From Lacihabitans sp. LS3-19 (lineage in GTDB: Bacteria; Bacteroidota; Bacteroidia; Cytophagales; Spirosomataceae): a DNA stretch of 64,000 nt. Position numbers and translations under genes: made by a program. Numbering within the stretch: the first letter of the stretch is position 1; each line of letters starts with the position of its first letter. The notes beneath the pieces were generated by a model. It saw only the letters and a list, made by a program, of their open reading frames with translations. It did no database searches and was not told the DNA's origin. The DNA lies in the NCBI RefSeq assembly GCF_024343575.1, contig NZ_RJUA01000120.1:1-64000 (forward strand). The letters are read 5' to 3'. Of this stretch, positions 8,819 through 17,971 are shown piece after piece.

Positions 8819-10606
8819 ATGCTAAAAATATTAAAAATAATGAAGAAATTAATCATACTATCGGTAGCTGTTTTTATCAGCTTTTCTTGCTCTGATAGCT
8901 TTTTCGATTTAAAGCCGCAGGGTAGGGCATCTATTGCTCAACTTTCTACAAAAAATGGTGTCAATGCCTTATTGATAGGTGCTTACTCGCTCTTGGATGG
9001 AGTAGGAGCAGGCAACACAGGGCGTCAGTCAACTATTTCTAACTATGTGTTTGGGGGTATTAGTTCAGATGATGCCGTAAAAGGAACTGATGCTGGAGAC
9101 CAGCCAGAGCAGTCTTTTATTGAACAATACAACTGGCTTGCTGACAATACTTACTTCCTTGGAAAATGGTGGCATTCTTATGATGGCGTGGCCCGTGCAA
9201 ACGAAGTTATTCAAATAGTGGGAAGTCCTGATGTAAAAGATATGTCTGAGGCCGAAAAAGCTCAAGTAATAGCAGAGGCTCGTTTTTTGAGAGCCCATTA
9301 TCATTTTGAAGCTAAAAAAATGTGGGGAAATGTACCTTATATAGATGATAAAATTTATGTTGGTTCTGATCCTAGTTCTACTAAAATACCTAATACGGAA
9401 GATATCTGGCCAAAAATAGAAGCTGATTTAGAATTCGCAGCAAGTACATTGCCAGCTGTACAAGCTCAAAAAGGACGTGCCACCAAATGGGCAGCAAAAA
9501 CCTATCTGGCTAAGACTAAAATATTTCAGAAAAAATGGTCGGAGGCAAAAGCACTTTTAGAGGATGTCTACAATAACTCAGGTAAAAAACTTGTAGCCAA
9601 TTACCACGATAATTATAGAAGTGTAACTACAAACAATGTTGAATCTATATTTGAGGTGCAGTTTTCTGTGAATGATGGAACCACAGGAAATAATGGAAAT
9701 GCTGGGGATAACCTTAATTGGCCTTATTCGTCTACTGCACCAGGAAGGGGATGTTGTGGTTTTTATCAACCATCACATAATTTGGTAAATGCCTTCAAAA
9801 CATCAGAAGATGGTCTTCCTTTAATAGGAAACGCAGCAGACGGAACAGAAGATACTTACAACAAAGTAGACTTGCCAAATGACCAAGGCATAAGTGCTGG
9901 TACTGCATTTACGCTTGACAAGAGTATACCGGTAGATCCAAGATTAGACTGGACAGTGGGCAGAAGAGGTGTAAACTTTTTGGACTGGGGCGGAATGCCA
10001 GGCTCAACTTGGATAAGAGACCAAGTATATGCTGGACCTTACACTGGCAAAAAATGGATGTATTATTTGGCTGAGGAGAGTAGTTCAACACACTCAACTA
10101 GTAAGAGAAACACAAACAATAATTACAGATTATTGAAAATGTCTCATGTTATACTTTGGTTGGCAGAGTGTGAAATCGAGCTTGGAAATTTGGCCGCGGC
10201 AGAAGGTTATGTAAACATGCTTAGAGAAAGAGCCCAAAAAGGAACTGTCCAAGATCCAACAGTTAATTATGTTATAAAACCTTACCCTACAGGCACATTT
10301 GCATCGAAAGGTGCTGACTTCGCTCGAAATGCAACGCGTATGGAGCAAAGACTTGAGTTTGCAATGGAAGGCCACCGATTCTTTGACTTGGTACGTTGGG
10401 GTATAGCAGAAAAAGTATTAAACAAATATGCCGCAGAAGAAGCTTTGCCTGGTAAAGAACCTTCAGGAAGAGTGTTTAATAAGAGAGGTTATATGTCTGG
10501 AAAAACTTTTACTAGCAAGAATATTTATTTCCCTTTACCTCAGGACGAGATTTTGAATTCTCAAAAAGATGGAAAACCAACTTTAGTGCAGAATCCTGGA
10601 TATTAA
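8819..10606 (+). CDS. SusD/RagB-type nutrient-binding lipoprotein
   Basis: This surface lipoprotein caps the preceding SusC channel and captures substrate. The open frame starts at 8819, but the ATG at 8840 (MKKLIILSVAVFISFSC) gives a cleaner lipoprotein signal with the lipidated Cys at the end of ISFSC, so 8840 is the likelier start. The mature part opens with DSFFDLKPQG, the typical SusD N-terminus (FL...P.g), contains AEARFLRAHYHFEAKKMWGN (SusD TPR region) and ends with RMEQRLEFAMEGHRFFDLVRWG and YFPLPQDEILN, both diagnostic of SusD. Length of about 590 residues is normal. It shares the transcript of SusC and is followed by a strong hairpin terminator. Confidence 0.95.
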   Translation: MLKILKIMKKLIILSVAVFISFSCSDSFFDLKPQGRASIAQLSTKNGVNALLIGAYSLLDGVGAGNTGRQSTISNYVFGGISSDDAVKGTDAGDQPEQSFIEQYNWLADNTYFLGKWWHSYDGVARANEVIQIVGSPDVKDMSEAEKAQVIAEARFLRAHYHFEAKKMWGNVPYIDDKIYVGSDPSSTKIPNTEDIWPKIEADLEFAASTLPAVQAQKGRATKWAAKTYLAKTKIFQKKWSEAKALLEDVYNNSGKKLVANYHDNYRSVTTNNVESIFEVQFSVNDGTTGNNGNAGDNLNWPYSSTAPGRGCCGFYQPSHNLVNAFKTSEDGLPLIGNAADGTEDTYNKVDLPNDQGISAGTAFTLDKSIPVDPRLDWTVGRRGVNFLDWGGMPGSTWIRDQVYAGPYTGKKWMYYLAEESSSTHSTSKRNTNNNYRLLKMSHVILWLAECEIELGNLAAAEGYVNMLRERAQKGTVQDPTVNYVIKPYPTGTFASKGADFARNATRMEQRLEFAMEGHRFFDLVRWGIAEKVLNKYAAEEALPGKEPSGRVFNKRGYMSGKTFTSKNIYFPLPQDEILNSQKDGKPTLVQNPGY

Positions 10607-10627
10607 TTATTAATTAGATTTTAAAGA

Positions 10628-10661
10628 AACCTGAGTGATTTTCGCTCAGGTTTTTTTTTAA
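10628..10661. terminator. Intrinsic terminator between SusD and GH127 genes
   Basis: An 8-bp stem AACCTGAG (10628-10635) pairs with CTCAGGTT (10645-10652) and is followed by a T-run. It ends the SusCD transcript and lies directly at the 3' end of the converging GH127 gene, so it may also act on that transcript. Confidence 0.85.
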
Positions 10662-12673
10662 TGTTTCATCTCAATTCCTGTAATTTTTGTTGGAAACCAC
10701 AACTTCATCTCTCCACTTCCTCTGTTTGATCTAGCGTAATAAGGAATCAGTTTGATAGTCATGTTTAAGGTTGAAATATCATTTTCATTGAAATTAACCA
10801 CTTTACCATTTGTAGATAAAGTCAAAACACCATTGAGCAAATTCGGCTCAAACTTTTTGCTAAAAATATTCCGCTGATTTAAGAGAATGTTAGACGTTTT
10901 ACCTTCATTATCAACAAACTCAGCACAATACATTATTGGCCCATTTTGTACAGCAATCAGATTTTGATTGCTTGTAATGTTTGGGTTTGAATATACCTGT
11001 TGCGTTTCCATCGGAAAGTCAATTTCCACTTTATCGCCATTTTTCCAAATTCTGTCTATAGTAAAATACCCATCTTTATATTTTGCTAAATCAGTAGACT
11101 CTCCATTGATTTTTATAATATTGCCCATTTCTTGAATTTCATGTAATCCGTACAAATCTGTCGGAAAAATATTGCCATTCGCCCAACCTGGCACTCTTAA
11201 TTTCAAAGCAAAACTGCTTCCTTTTTTATTGTAGGTGCCTATCTCTACATTTACTGTTCCTTCCCAAGGCATATTGCTGGTTTGTTTTAAACTAATTTTG
11301 TTTTTAGTATCTATTTCAAAAGAGGTTTCGCTTCCTATGTAAAGATTAACATATAAGTCTTTGTCTTTTTTAGCATATATATATCCCGGAATAGAAGGCA
11401 TAAATCGACAAATGTTGGATGGACAGCAGGAGCATTTAAACCAAGGTGAACGCTTGTTTTCGCCACTAAGTTTGCCATCTTTTAGTGTATATTCCATTGG
11501 ATTTGCATAATAGAAAGTCTTGCCGTCTAGGCCAATACCTCCCAAAATGCCATTGTAGAGCGTCCTTTCCACCATATCCATGTATTTTGCCTCTCCCGTA
11601 AGCATAAACATGCGGTGGTTCCAAAATACATTTCCAATGCCAGCACAGGTTTCACAATATGCCGACTCATTAGGTAATTGATACGCTGGACCAAATCCTT
11701 CCCATCCGCCTGCGGAGCCAATTCCTCCAGTTATATAGGTCTTTTTGCCTGCGGCATTATCCCATATTTTATGAATGGCATTGATATAAGCTTGATTTTG
11801 TGTTAAAGCCGCCACATCAGCCATCCCTGAATACAAATAGGTTGCTCTTACGGCATGGCCTATTGCTTCAGTTTGTTGGATGGCAGGCACATGGTCTTGC
11901 CAATATTCACCAGTGTCCCATACAGAAGCATCTTTGTCTCCAGGCTTTTTGTCGTATTTTCTTTGACCTCTGCATTCTATAAAAAACTGGGATAAATCTA
12001 AGTATTTCTTTTCGCCAGTTGCCAAATACATTTTCACCAAACCAATCTCAATGACCTGATGTCCAGGAGCTACAGATTTTTTTCCTGGTCCAAAAACGGT
12101 TAAAAGGTGGTTTGCGTTTTTTATGCCAATGTTCAACATATTTTTCTTGCCTGTCGCTAAATAGTGAGCACAAGCAGCTTCATAAAAATGTCCCATATTG
12201 TACAATTCATGACTAAGCAAATGTTCGTTCTGATATCTTTCTGTACCAATCCATTCGTGTTTATCACCCATGGTTCGGGCCGTGAACAAATAGCCGTCTG
12301 GCTCTTGAGCAGCGGCAATTACGCTAATAAGCGAATCCACATATTTATCTAAAACTGGATCGTATTTTACTTGTAATGAATACGATGCACCTTCTATTAT
12401 TTTGTAAACGTCAGAATCATCAAAGGGATAAATACCGCATAATTGACCTTCGCCAGCAGCAGCTTGTTCAAAGTTTTTGATTCTTCCTGTAATTTTTGAT
12501 TGATAAAATGCCCAAGGAATAGTCTCCGTTCTATTTATTTCAATTTTCGGCAACCAAAAATTGTCGTTCAGATGTACTTTATTAAACGAAATGGCTTGAT
12601 AAGGGTAAAAATTTTGTGCATAAAGCCCTACACAAGAAACAGTAAAAGCAAAAATGAGTGCTATTTTTTTCAT
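10658..12673 (-). CDS. Secreted GH127-family glycosidase (beta-L-arabinofuranosidase-like, DUF1680)
   Basis: The protein (671 aa) has a Sec signal peptide ending in VGLYAQ (residue 20). The body matches GH127 (DUF1680): ITGRIKNFEQAA, then QEPDGYLFTART, NEHLLSHELYNMGHFYEAA, TGGIGS and the zinc-site residues ETC (E341, C343) with the later pair CC (C416, C417). These correspond to the Glu/Cys/Cys-Cys metal cluster of characterised beta-L-arabinofuranosidases. The role would be removal of beta-linked L-arabinofuranose from plant glycans in the periplasm; the family also contains other activities, so the exact sugar is uncertain. It converges on the SusCD operon, whose transporter could feed it. 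Its 5' region is shared with the SPFH gene. Confidence 0.88.
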   Translation of the reverse strand: MKKIALIFAFTVSCVGLYAQNFYPYQAISFNKVHLNDNFWLPKIEINRTETIPWAFYQSKITGRIKNFEQAAAGEGQLCGIYPFDDSDVYKIIEGASYSLQVKYDPVLDKYVDSLISVIAAAQEPDGYLFTARTMGDKHEWIGTERYQNEHLLSHELYNMGHFYEAACAHYLATGKKNMLNIGIKNANHLLTVFGPGKKSVAPGHQVIEIGLVKMYLATGEKKYLDLSQFFIECRGQRKYDKKPGDKDASVWDTGEYWQDHVPAIQQTEAIGHAVRATYLYSGMADVAALTQNQAYINAIHKIWDNAAGKKTYITGGIGSAGGWEGFGPAYQLPNESAYCETCAGIGNVFWNHRMFMLTGEAKYMDMVERTLYNGILGGIGLDGKTFYYANPMEYTLKDGKLSGENKRSPWFKCSCCPSNICRFMPSIPGYIYAKKDKDLYVNLYIGSETSFEIDTKNKISLKQTSNMPWEGTVNVEIGTYNKKGSSFALKLRVPGWANGNIFPTDLYGLHEIQEMGNIIKINGESTDLAKYKDGYFTIDRIWKNGDKVEIDFPMETQQVYSNPNITSNQNLIAVQNGPIMYCAEFVDNEGKTSNILLNQRNIFSKKFEPNLLNGVLTLSTNGKVVNFNENDISTLNMTIKLIPYYARSNRGSGEMKLWFPTKITGIEMKH

Positions 12674-12781
12674 GCTTAATTTAAGGTGTTAATTTTCCTA
12701 AAATTAAAGTTTTTGCAATTAAATTCGCCTTATTACCTAATTTTTTTCAAAAGCAAATTCCAAGGAACCATCTAAGAAAAC

Positions 12782-12824
12782 GGCCTTTTGTAAAGTTTTA
12801 GCTTGATTAAGCTAATAAAAGGCC
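12782..12824. promoter_or_regulatory. Two-stem hairpin in the divergent GH127/SPFH promoter region
   Basis: An outer stem GGCCTTTT (12782-12789) / AAAAGGCC (12817-12824) encloses an inner stem TTAGCTT (12798-12804) / AAGCTAA (12809-12815) with a GATT loop. It lies 31 bp before the SPFH start and has no T-run on either side, so it is more likely an operator or 5'-leader structure than a terminator. Function is inferred only. Confidence 0.5.
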
Positions 12825-12855
12825 TAAATTAGAGGTACAAAAATTTAATAATAAA

Positions 12856-13761
12856 ATGATAATAATTTTAATCGGAATTGTATTGGTATTTGCTGCCTAT
12901 AACCTAAGGCAAACAAACAGCCCGCTAGCAGCCAACTCAGGTTTAATCAGAATTTTAGGGATAATTGTAATTTTGGTTGGTTTAGCATTGAAATGCATTG
13001 TGCAGGTAGATGCGGGTAAAGTAGGGGTTCAGTCTTTGTTTGGAAACGTAAACAAGAAAACACTAAATAGTGGTCTTAACTTTGTAAATCCTTTAGTAGA
13101 TGTGACTGAAATGGACTTAAAAACTCAAAATTATACTATGTCTGGTGTTAACGATGAGGGAACAAAATCTGGAGATGATGCTATAAAAGTCCTTTCTGCA
13201 GACGGTTTAGAGGTTACAATAGACCTAACGGTTTTATTCAGAATTATCCCAATTGAAGCTCCCAATATTTATAAAGCCATAGGTGTCAACTATGTGGATG
13301 TAATCGTAAGGCCACTTTCTAGAACAAGAATTAGAGATATATCCGCCAACTATGACGCAGTGGCATTGTATTCGTCTAAAAGGGATGAATTTCAATTGAA
13401 AATCTTCAACGCTATCGAAAAAGATTTTAAGGGCAGAGGAATAGTTTTAGAGCAGCTTTTAGTAAGAAATATTACACTTCCAGAGTCTGTTAAGAAAACC
13501 ATTGAATCAAAAATAAATGCAGAACAGGACGCTCAAAAAATGCAGTTCGTATTGCAAAAAGAGACCCAAGAAGCCGAAAGAAAAAGAGTAGAAGCCCAAG
13601 GTATTGCTGATTATCAAAGAATTATCACTTCGACTTTGACAGACAGACAATTGCAATATGAGCAAATCAAAGCACAGAAAGAATTGGCAGCTTCTCCAAA
13701 TGCTAAAATAGTGATTATGGGTAATGGAAAAGGTTCTCAGGTACTTTTGAATACCAATTGA
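12856..13761 (+). CDS. SPFH/prohibitin-domain membrane protein
   Basis: The 301-residue protein starts with two hydrophobic segments (MIIILIGIVLVFAAY, residues 1-15, and IRILGIIVILVGLAL, about 32-46), then the prohibitin opening VDAGKVGVQSLFGNVNKKTLNSGLNFVNPL. A full SPFH domain follows (residues ~50-230) with RDISANYDAVALYSSKRDEF, and then an Ala/Glu/Lys/Gln coiled coil, EAERKRVEAQGIADYQRI. This fits prohibitin/HflC-like scaffolds that form large membrane rings controlling protease or membrane organisation. No HflK or FtsH partner is adjacent. The gene stands alone, bounded by a hairpin before it and a terminator after it. Confidence 0.88.
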   Translation: MIIILIGIVLVFAAYNLRQTNSPLAANSGLIRILGIIVILVGLALKCIVQVDAGKVGVQSLFGNVNKKTLNSGLNFVNPLVDVTEMDLKTQNYTMSGVNDEGTKSGDDAIKVLSADGLEVTIDLTVLFRIIPIEAPNIYKAIGVNYVDVIVRPLSRTRIRDISANYDAVALYSSKRDEFQLKIFNAIEKDFKGRGIVLEQLLVRNITLPESVKKTIESKINAEQDAQKMQFVLQKETQEAERKRVEAQGIADYQRIITSTLTDRQLQYEQIKAQKELAASPNAKIVIMGNGKGSQVLLNTN

Positions 13762-13797
13762 TTTAGTAAACTAGAAGAATTAGACGATGTTAGATAA

Positions 13798-13830
13798 AAC
13801 CGAACTCTGAAAAAGTTCGGTTTTTTTTTT
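13798..13830 (+). terminator. Intrinsic terminator after the SPFH gene
   Basis: A 9-bp stem AACCGAACT (13798-13806) pairs with AGTTCGGTT (13814-13822) and runs straight into ten T residues. Confidence 0.9.
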
Positions 13831-13912
13831 AGATTTATAAATAAGAACTTTGCTAACTCTAGAATATTAAATTAAAATTCACTAATTTCATTTATTAAAA
13901 ATAGAAAATAGC

Positions 13913-14656
13913 ATGAAAAAAACATTACTTATTCTATTGACTTCCTTTTGTTCAGCATTTTCTCAAAGTGCTCCTTATCAATTTGTTATCGAAAATGTCA
14001 CTACGGCTGCAACTGGCAGCAGGATAGAAGTTAGAGGGAAAGACACGGTCCTAGTTTCTAAATATAACAATACTTCCTTAAAACAAAGTGTACAAAATGA
14101 GCTAGAGTTTGTTTATCAAGGTACGCCTTATTTTCAAAATGGCTGGTATAAAGGGAGAGTAATTTTAACGGATAATGCTAACGCTGCTTATGGCGTAATA
14201 GCGTACGATTTGGTAAAAAATATGGTTCTATTTACCTATGCCAATGATAAAGAAGCTGTTGAAATCAAGCCTTTTGAGTTTGAAATCAATGGTCATGTTT
14301 TCAAAAAAGTAAATAATCAATATGCGGCTGCGGGTAATATTTATTACGAAAAATTAGTTGAAGGAGAAACTGAGTTGTTTTGTCAATATGTCTGTGATTA
14401 TGTAGGAAAAACCTCAGATGGAGTAATAACAGGATATGAAGCCAATGGGGATGGATATGAAGGTCATTTTAAAAAGAAAGTTTACTATTACATCAATTTT
14501 CATGAGAAAATGCAACGAGTAGGTAAAAACTTTAAGATTTTTGGACAAGATGAAGAAATTGCAAAAGCTTATGCCAAGAAGAATAAACTTTCGCTGAAAG
14601 AACCTGGAGAACTTATTGAAATTGTAAGATATATTAATTCTAAAAATGGGATTTAA
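13913..14656 (+). CDS. Secreted protein of unknown function
   Basis: I do not recognise this 247-residue protein. It has a clear Sec signal peptide (MKKTLLILLTSFCSAFSQS, cleavage near residue 18) and a mature part that alternates short beta-rich segments (YQFVIENVTTAATGSRIEV, GRVILTDNANAAYGVIAYDLV), then a Tyr/Lys-rich half with a cysteine pair FCQYVC and a C-terminal helical region. The sequence EIKPFEFEINGHVFKK suggests a periplasmic or surface beta domain. It is monocistronic, between two terminators. Nothing nearby suggests a function. Confidence 0.75.
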   Translation: MKKTLLILLTSFCSAFSQSAPYQFVIENVTTAATGSRIEVRGKDTVLVSKYNNTSLKQSVQNELEFVYQGTPYFQNGWYKGRVILTDNANAAYGVIAYDLVKNMVLFTYANDKEAVEIKPFEFEINGHVFKKVNNQYAAAGNIYYEKLVEGETELFCQYVCDYVGKTSDGVITGYEANGDGYEGHFKKKVYYYINFHEKMQRVGKNFKIFGQDEEIAKAYAKKNKLSLKEPGELIEIVRYINSKNGI

Positions 14657-14660
14657 AACA

Positions 14661-14696
14661 AAAAAAACTCTAAACATTAAGATTAGAGTTTTTTTA
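14661..14696. terminator. Bidirectional intrinsic terminator between the secreted-protein gene and gpmI
   Basis: A 12-bp perfect stem at 14661-14672 / 14684-14695 has A-run and T-run flanks, so it can terminate both converging transcripts. Confidence 0.85.
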
Positions 14697-14714
14697 ATAG
14701 AAATTTAGAATACT

Positions 14715-16250
14715 TTAAATCAGTACATTACCCGTCATTTCTTCAGGAATATCTATTCCCATAATATTCAAAATAGTAGGTGCAATATCTCCCAGCTTTC
14801 CATCTTTTGGTTGGCCAGAATATGCATTATCTACCACAATAAACGGTACCAAATTAAGCGAGTGAGCAGTATTTACTGATTTATCGTCGTTTAGCATATA
14901 ATCAGAATTTCCATGGTCTGCTATTACCAAAGTGGTATATCCATGCTCTAGGCCAGCTTCTACTACTCTTTTTAGACATGCATCAACTGTTTCAACAGCT
15001 TTTACAACTGCCGAGAAAACACCAGTATGCCCAACCATGTCTGGATTTGCGAAATTTAGACAAACAAAATCAACATCTTCTTTGATCAATTCAGGAACCA
15101 AATTGTCAGCTAAATCATTCGCAGACATTTCTGGTTTCATATCATACGTGGCCACATCTTTCGGAGATGGAGAAAGCAATCTAGATTCACCTTCGAAAGG
15201 CGTTTCTCTTCCACCTGAGAAAAAGAAAGTAACATGCGGATATTTCTCTGTTTCAGCTGTTCTTATTTGTTTTTTGCCCGCTTTTTCCAAAACCTCACCT
15301 AGCGTATTGTTCAAATTGTCTTTGTCATAAATCACTTTCACATTTTTGAAAGTATCATCATAATTTGTCAATGTTATATAGTACAAATCCAAGGCCTTCA
15401 TGTCTTGCTCAGGAAAATCCTTCTGTGTCAAAACTTCGGTAATTTCTCTACCGCGGTCAGTTCTGAAATTAAAGCACATTACAACATCTCCAGATTCTAT
15501 ATTTCCAACCGGACTACCATTTTCAGTAATTACAATTGGTTTCAGAAACTCGTCAGTAATATCTGCATCATAAGAATTTTGGATAGTAGGCAACAGTTCA
15601 TCAATAGAAATAGTGCTTTCACCAATTCCTTTTACCATGGCATCATAGGCCAATTTTACTCTATCCCATCTTTTGTCACGATCCATCGCAAAATATCTTC
15701 CTGTCAAAGAAGCGATTTTGCCTCCAGTTTGTGTCAATGTATTTTGTAAATCTTCAATAAACGCCTTTCCAGATTTTGGGTCACAGTCGCGGCCATCCAT
15801 AAAAGCATGGACAAAAACGTCTTTTACGCCACCATCAGCTACGATATGACATAATCCCTTCAAATGGTCAATGTGTGAATGCACACCACCATCCGAACAT
15901 AGGCCAATCAAATGGAATTTCTTATTATTTTCTTTTGCATAGGCTATGGCATCAACCAAAACTTGCTCTTTGGCTAGCAAACCATCTTCTACTGCTACAT
16001 TTATTTTTTCCAATTCTTGAAAAACCACTCTTCCTGCTCCCAAATTGGTATGACCCACTTCAGAATTTCCCATTTGACCATTTGGCAGACCCACAGCTCT
16101 ACCGCATGCTTCCAATTTACTGTTAGGATAAGTCGCCATCAAATGTCTAAAATAAGGCACATTGGCAGCGTCTATCGCTGATCTCCACTCTTCACCTGGT
16201 TTTGGTATTCCCCAACCATCAAGTATCGCTAAAATTACTTTCTTGTTCAA
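14715..16250 (-). CDS. gpmI: 2,3-bisphosphoglycerate-independent phosphoglycerate mutase
   Basis: This glycolytic/gluconeogenic enzyme interconverts 3- and 2-phosphoglycerate using two Mn ions. The start VILAILDGWG and the phosphoserine motif GNSEVGHTNLGAG (Ser63) are diagnostic; GRDCDPKSG, SLTGRYFAMDRD, NFRTDRGRE, NPDMVGHTG and VIADHGNSDYM supply the metal and substrate ligands. The open frame extends to an ATG at 16317-16319, but its extra 23 residues are unlike the family. The TTG at 16248-16250 gives MNKKVILAILDGWG and 511 residues, the family norm. A -7-like TAATTTTG lies on the minus strand at 16287-16280, inside the longer frame, which also favours the TTG start. Confidence 0.95.
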   Translation of the reverse strand: MNKKVILAILDGWGIPKPGEEWRSAIDAANVPYFRHLMATYPNSKLEACGRAVGLPNGQMGNSEVGHTNLGAGRVVFQELEKINVAVEDGLLAKEQVLVDAIAYAKENNKKFHLIGLCSDGGVHSHIDHLKGLCHIVADGGVKDVFVHAFMDGRDCDPKSGKAFIEDLQNTLTQTGGKIASLTGRYFAMDRDKRWDRVKLAYDAMVKGIGESTISIDELLPTIQNSYDADITDEFLKPIVITENGSPVGNIESGDVVMCFNFRTDRGREITEVLTQKDFPEQDMKALDLYYITLTNYDDTFKNVKVIYDKDNLNNTLGEVLEKAGKKQIRTAETEKYPHVTFFFSGGRETPFEGESRLLSPSPKDVATYDMKPEMSANDLADNLVPELIKEDVDFVCLNFANPDMVGHTGVFSAVVKAVETVDACLKRVVEAGLEHGYTTLVIADHGNSDYMLNDDKSVNTAHSLNLVPFIVVDNAYSGQPKDGKLGDIAPTILNIMGIDIPEEMTGNVLI

Positions 16251-16417
16251 AATATTAGTGTTTTGGTTAAAATCAATTACAAAATTACAAAAAATATTAT
16301 GCTTGCTTAAGCATTCCATCTTGTTTAATTCTATTAAAAAACAATTAAGTGAACAGAATAATTTACTTTAATAAAAAATATTATTAATTTGGGATTTTAT
16401 TTTAAATAAATTAAAAA

Positions 16418-17971
16418 ATGAAAGAGATCTTCTTTCTGAAATGTTTAAATACCAAATCTTGGTTTTTCGCAATTTCATTTTTTTTGCAATTGCCTATTTT
16501 TGCTCAAAATAAGCCAAATATAATCTATATAATGTCCGACGATCATACCTCACAAGCTTGGGGCTTGTATGGAGGGATTTTGAAAGATTATGTAAAAAAC
16601 GAAAACATTAAAAGATTGGCAGCCAATGGAGCATTACTCCAAAACGTATTTTGTACCAATTCAATTTGCACACCAAGTCGAGCTTCTATTTTAACAGGCC
16701 AGATGAGTCATAAAAACAATGTTTATGATTTAAGTGGCTCACTTGAAACTGAAAAAATAACAGTTGCCAAAATATTACAAGAAAATGGCTATAAAACCGC
16801 ACTTTTTGGCAAATGGCATCTCAATGCCGAACCGATGGGTTTTGGCGATTATACAATTTTGCCAGGTCAAGGAAGATATCACAATCCATTAATGATAAAA
16901 AAAGGGGATTTTGATTTAGGAAAAGAAGGTGAAAAGGTTATCAATGGGTATTGTGATGATGTTATCACAGATTTGTCTTTGGACTGGTTAGATAAAAGAG
17001 ATAAATCGCAGCCGTTTTTTCTATGTACGCATTTTAAAGCTACGCACGAACCCTTTGATTATCCAGCTAGGCAGAAAGACTTTTTAAAAGATGTGATATT
17101 GCCTATTCCTCAAAATTTGCTAGATACTGGTGCAAATTTTACGGGAAGGACGCACGATGGTTGGCCTCTGGAGTTACTTGGGAAACGATTCGAAAAATTA
17201 AAAGGTTATACTTATCCAGGTGATAAGTTTACTTTGTCAGGTTTAAGTAAAGAAGAGGCAAGAATAAAGATTTATCAAGAATTTTTAAAGGATTATTTGC
17301 GTGCTGCAGCTACAATTGATGAGAATATTGGCAAAATTTTAGACTATTTGGAGAAAAATAATCTTGCCGAAAACACAATAGTAATTTATACTAGCGATCA
17401 AGGTTATTTTTTAGGCGAACATGGCTTTTTTGATAAGCGATTTATTTATGAAGAATCCCTTAGGATGCCTTTTGTAATTTCGTATCCCAAAGAAATAAAA
17501 CCTGGCAGTATCAATTCTGATTTAATTATGAATATAGATTTTGCTCCATTGTTATTAGATTTTGCCGGAATAAAGGCTCCGGAGAGTTTTCAAGGCAAAA
17601 GTTTTAGAGATAATTTGAAGAATTCAAGCACTGAAAATTGGAGGAAAAGCATTTATTATAGATATTGGAGTAATGAACCTGAGCGTCCGGCACATTTGGG
17701 TATAAGAACAGACAGATATAAATTAGCTTTGTTTTATGGTCAAAATAGACTTGCAACAGAGCGAAGTACTATGAAATATCATCCTGGCTGGGAATTTTAT
17801 GATTTAAAGAATGACCCGAAAGAGAACAATAACTTAATCTCGAACAAGAAATACAAAAAGAGAATCGAGGTTTTGAAAAAGGAATTAATAAACCAAAAAG
17901 AGTTTTATGAAGACTTTGATAATCAACCTGAAATTAGAAATATTTTAAAAGAAAACGGTATTGATATATGA
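16418..17971 (+). CDS. Secreted Cys-type sulfatase (first of two)
   Basis: The 517-residue protein has a signal peptide (FFAISFFLQLPIFAQ, ending at residue 30) and begins the mature part with NKPNIIYIMSDDH, the sulfatase metal-binding N-terminus. The active-site signature is CTPSRASILTG with Cys84, which a maturase must convert to formylglycine. GKWHLN and later YTSDQGYFLGEHGFFDKR supply further metal and catalytic residues. It would remove sulfate esters from glycans in the periplasm. The organisation resembles the iduronate-2-sulfatase-like S1 subgroup, but the substrate is uncertain. Its stop overlaps the start of the next sulfatase (ATGA, 17968-17971), so the two are co-translated. Confidence 0.92.
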   Translation: MKEIFFLKCLNTKSWFFAISFFLQLPIFAQNKPNIIYIMSDDHTSQAWGLYGGILKDYVKNENIKRLAANGALLQNVFCTNSICTPSRASILTGQMSHKNNVYDLSGSLETEKITVAKILQENGYKTALFGKWHLNAEPMGFGDYTILPGQGRYHNPLMIKKGDFDLGKEGEKVINGYCDDVITDLSLDWLDKRDKSQPFFLCTHFKATHEPFDYPARQKDFLKDVILPIPQNLLDTGANFTGRTHDGWPLELLGKRFEKLKGYTYPGDKFTLSGLSKEEARIKIYQEFLKDYLRAAATIDENIGKILDYLEKNNLAENTIVIYTSDQGYFLGEHGFFDKRFIYEESLRMPFVISYPKEIKPGSINSDLIMNIDFAPLLLDFAGIKAPESFQGKSFRDNLKNSSTENWRKSIYYRYWSNEPERPAHLGIRTDRYKLALFYGQNRLATERSTMKYHPGWEFYDLKNDPKENNNLISNKKYKKRIEVLKKELINQKEFYEDFDNQPEIRNILKENGIDI

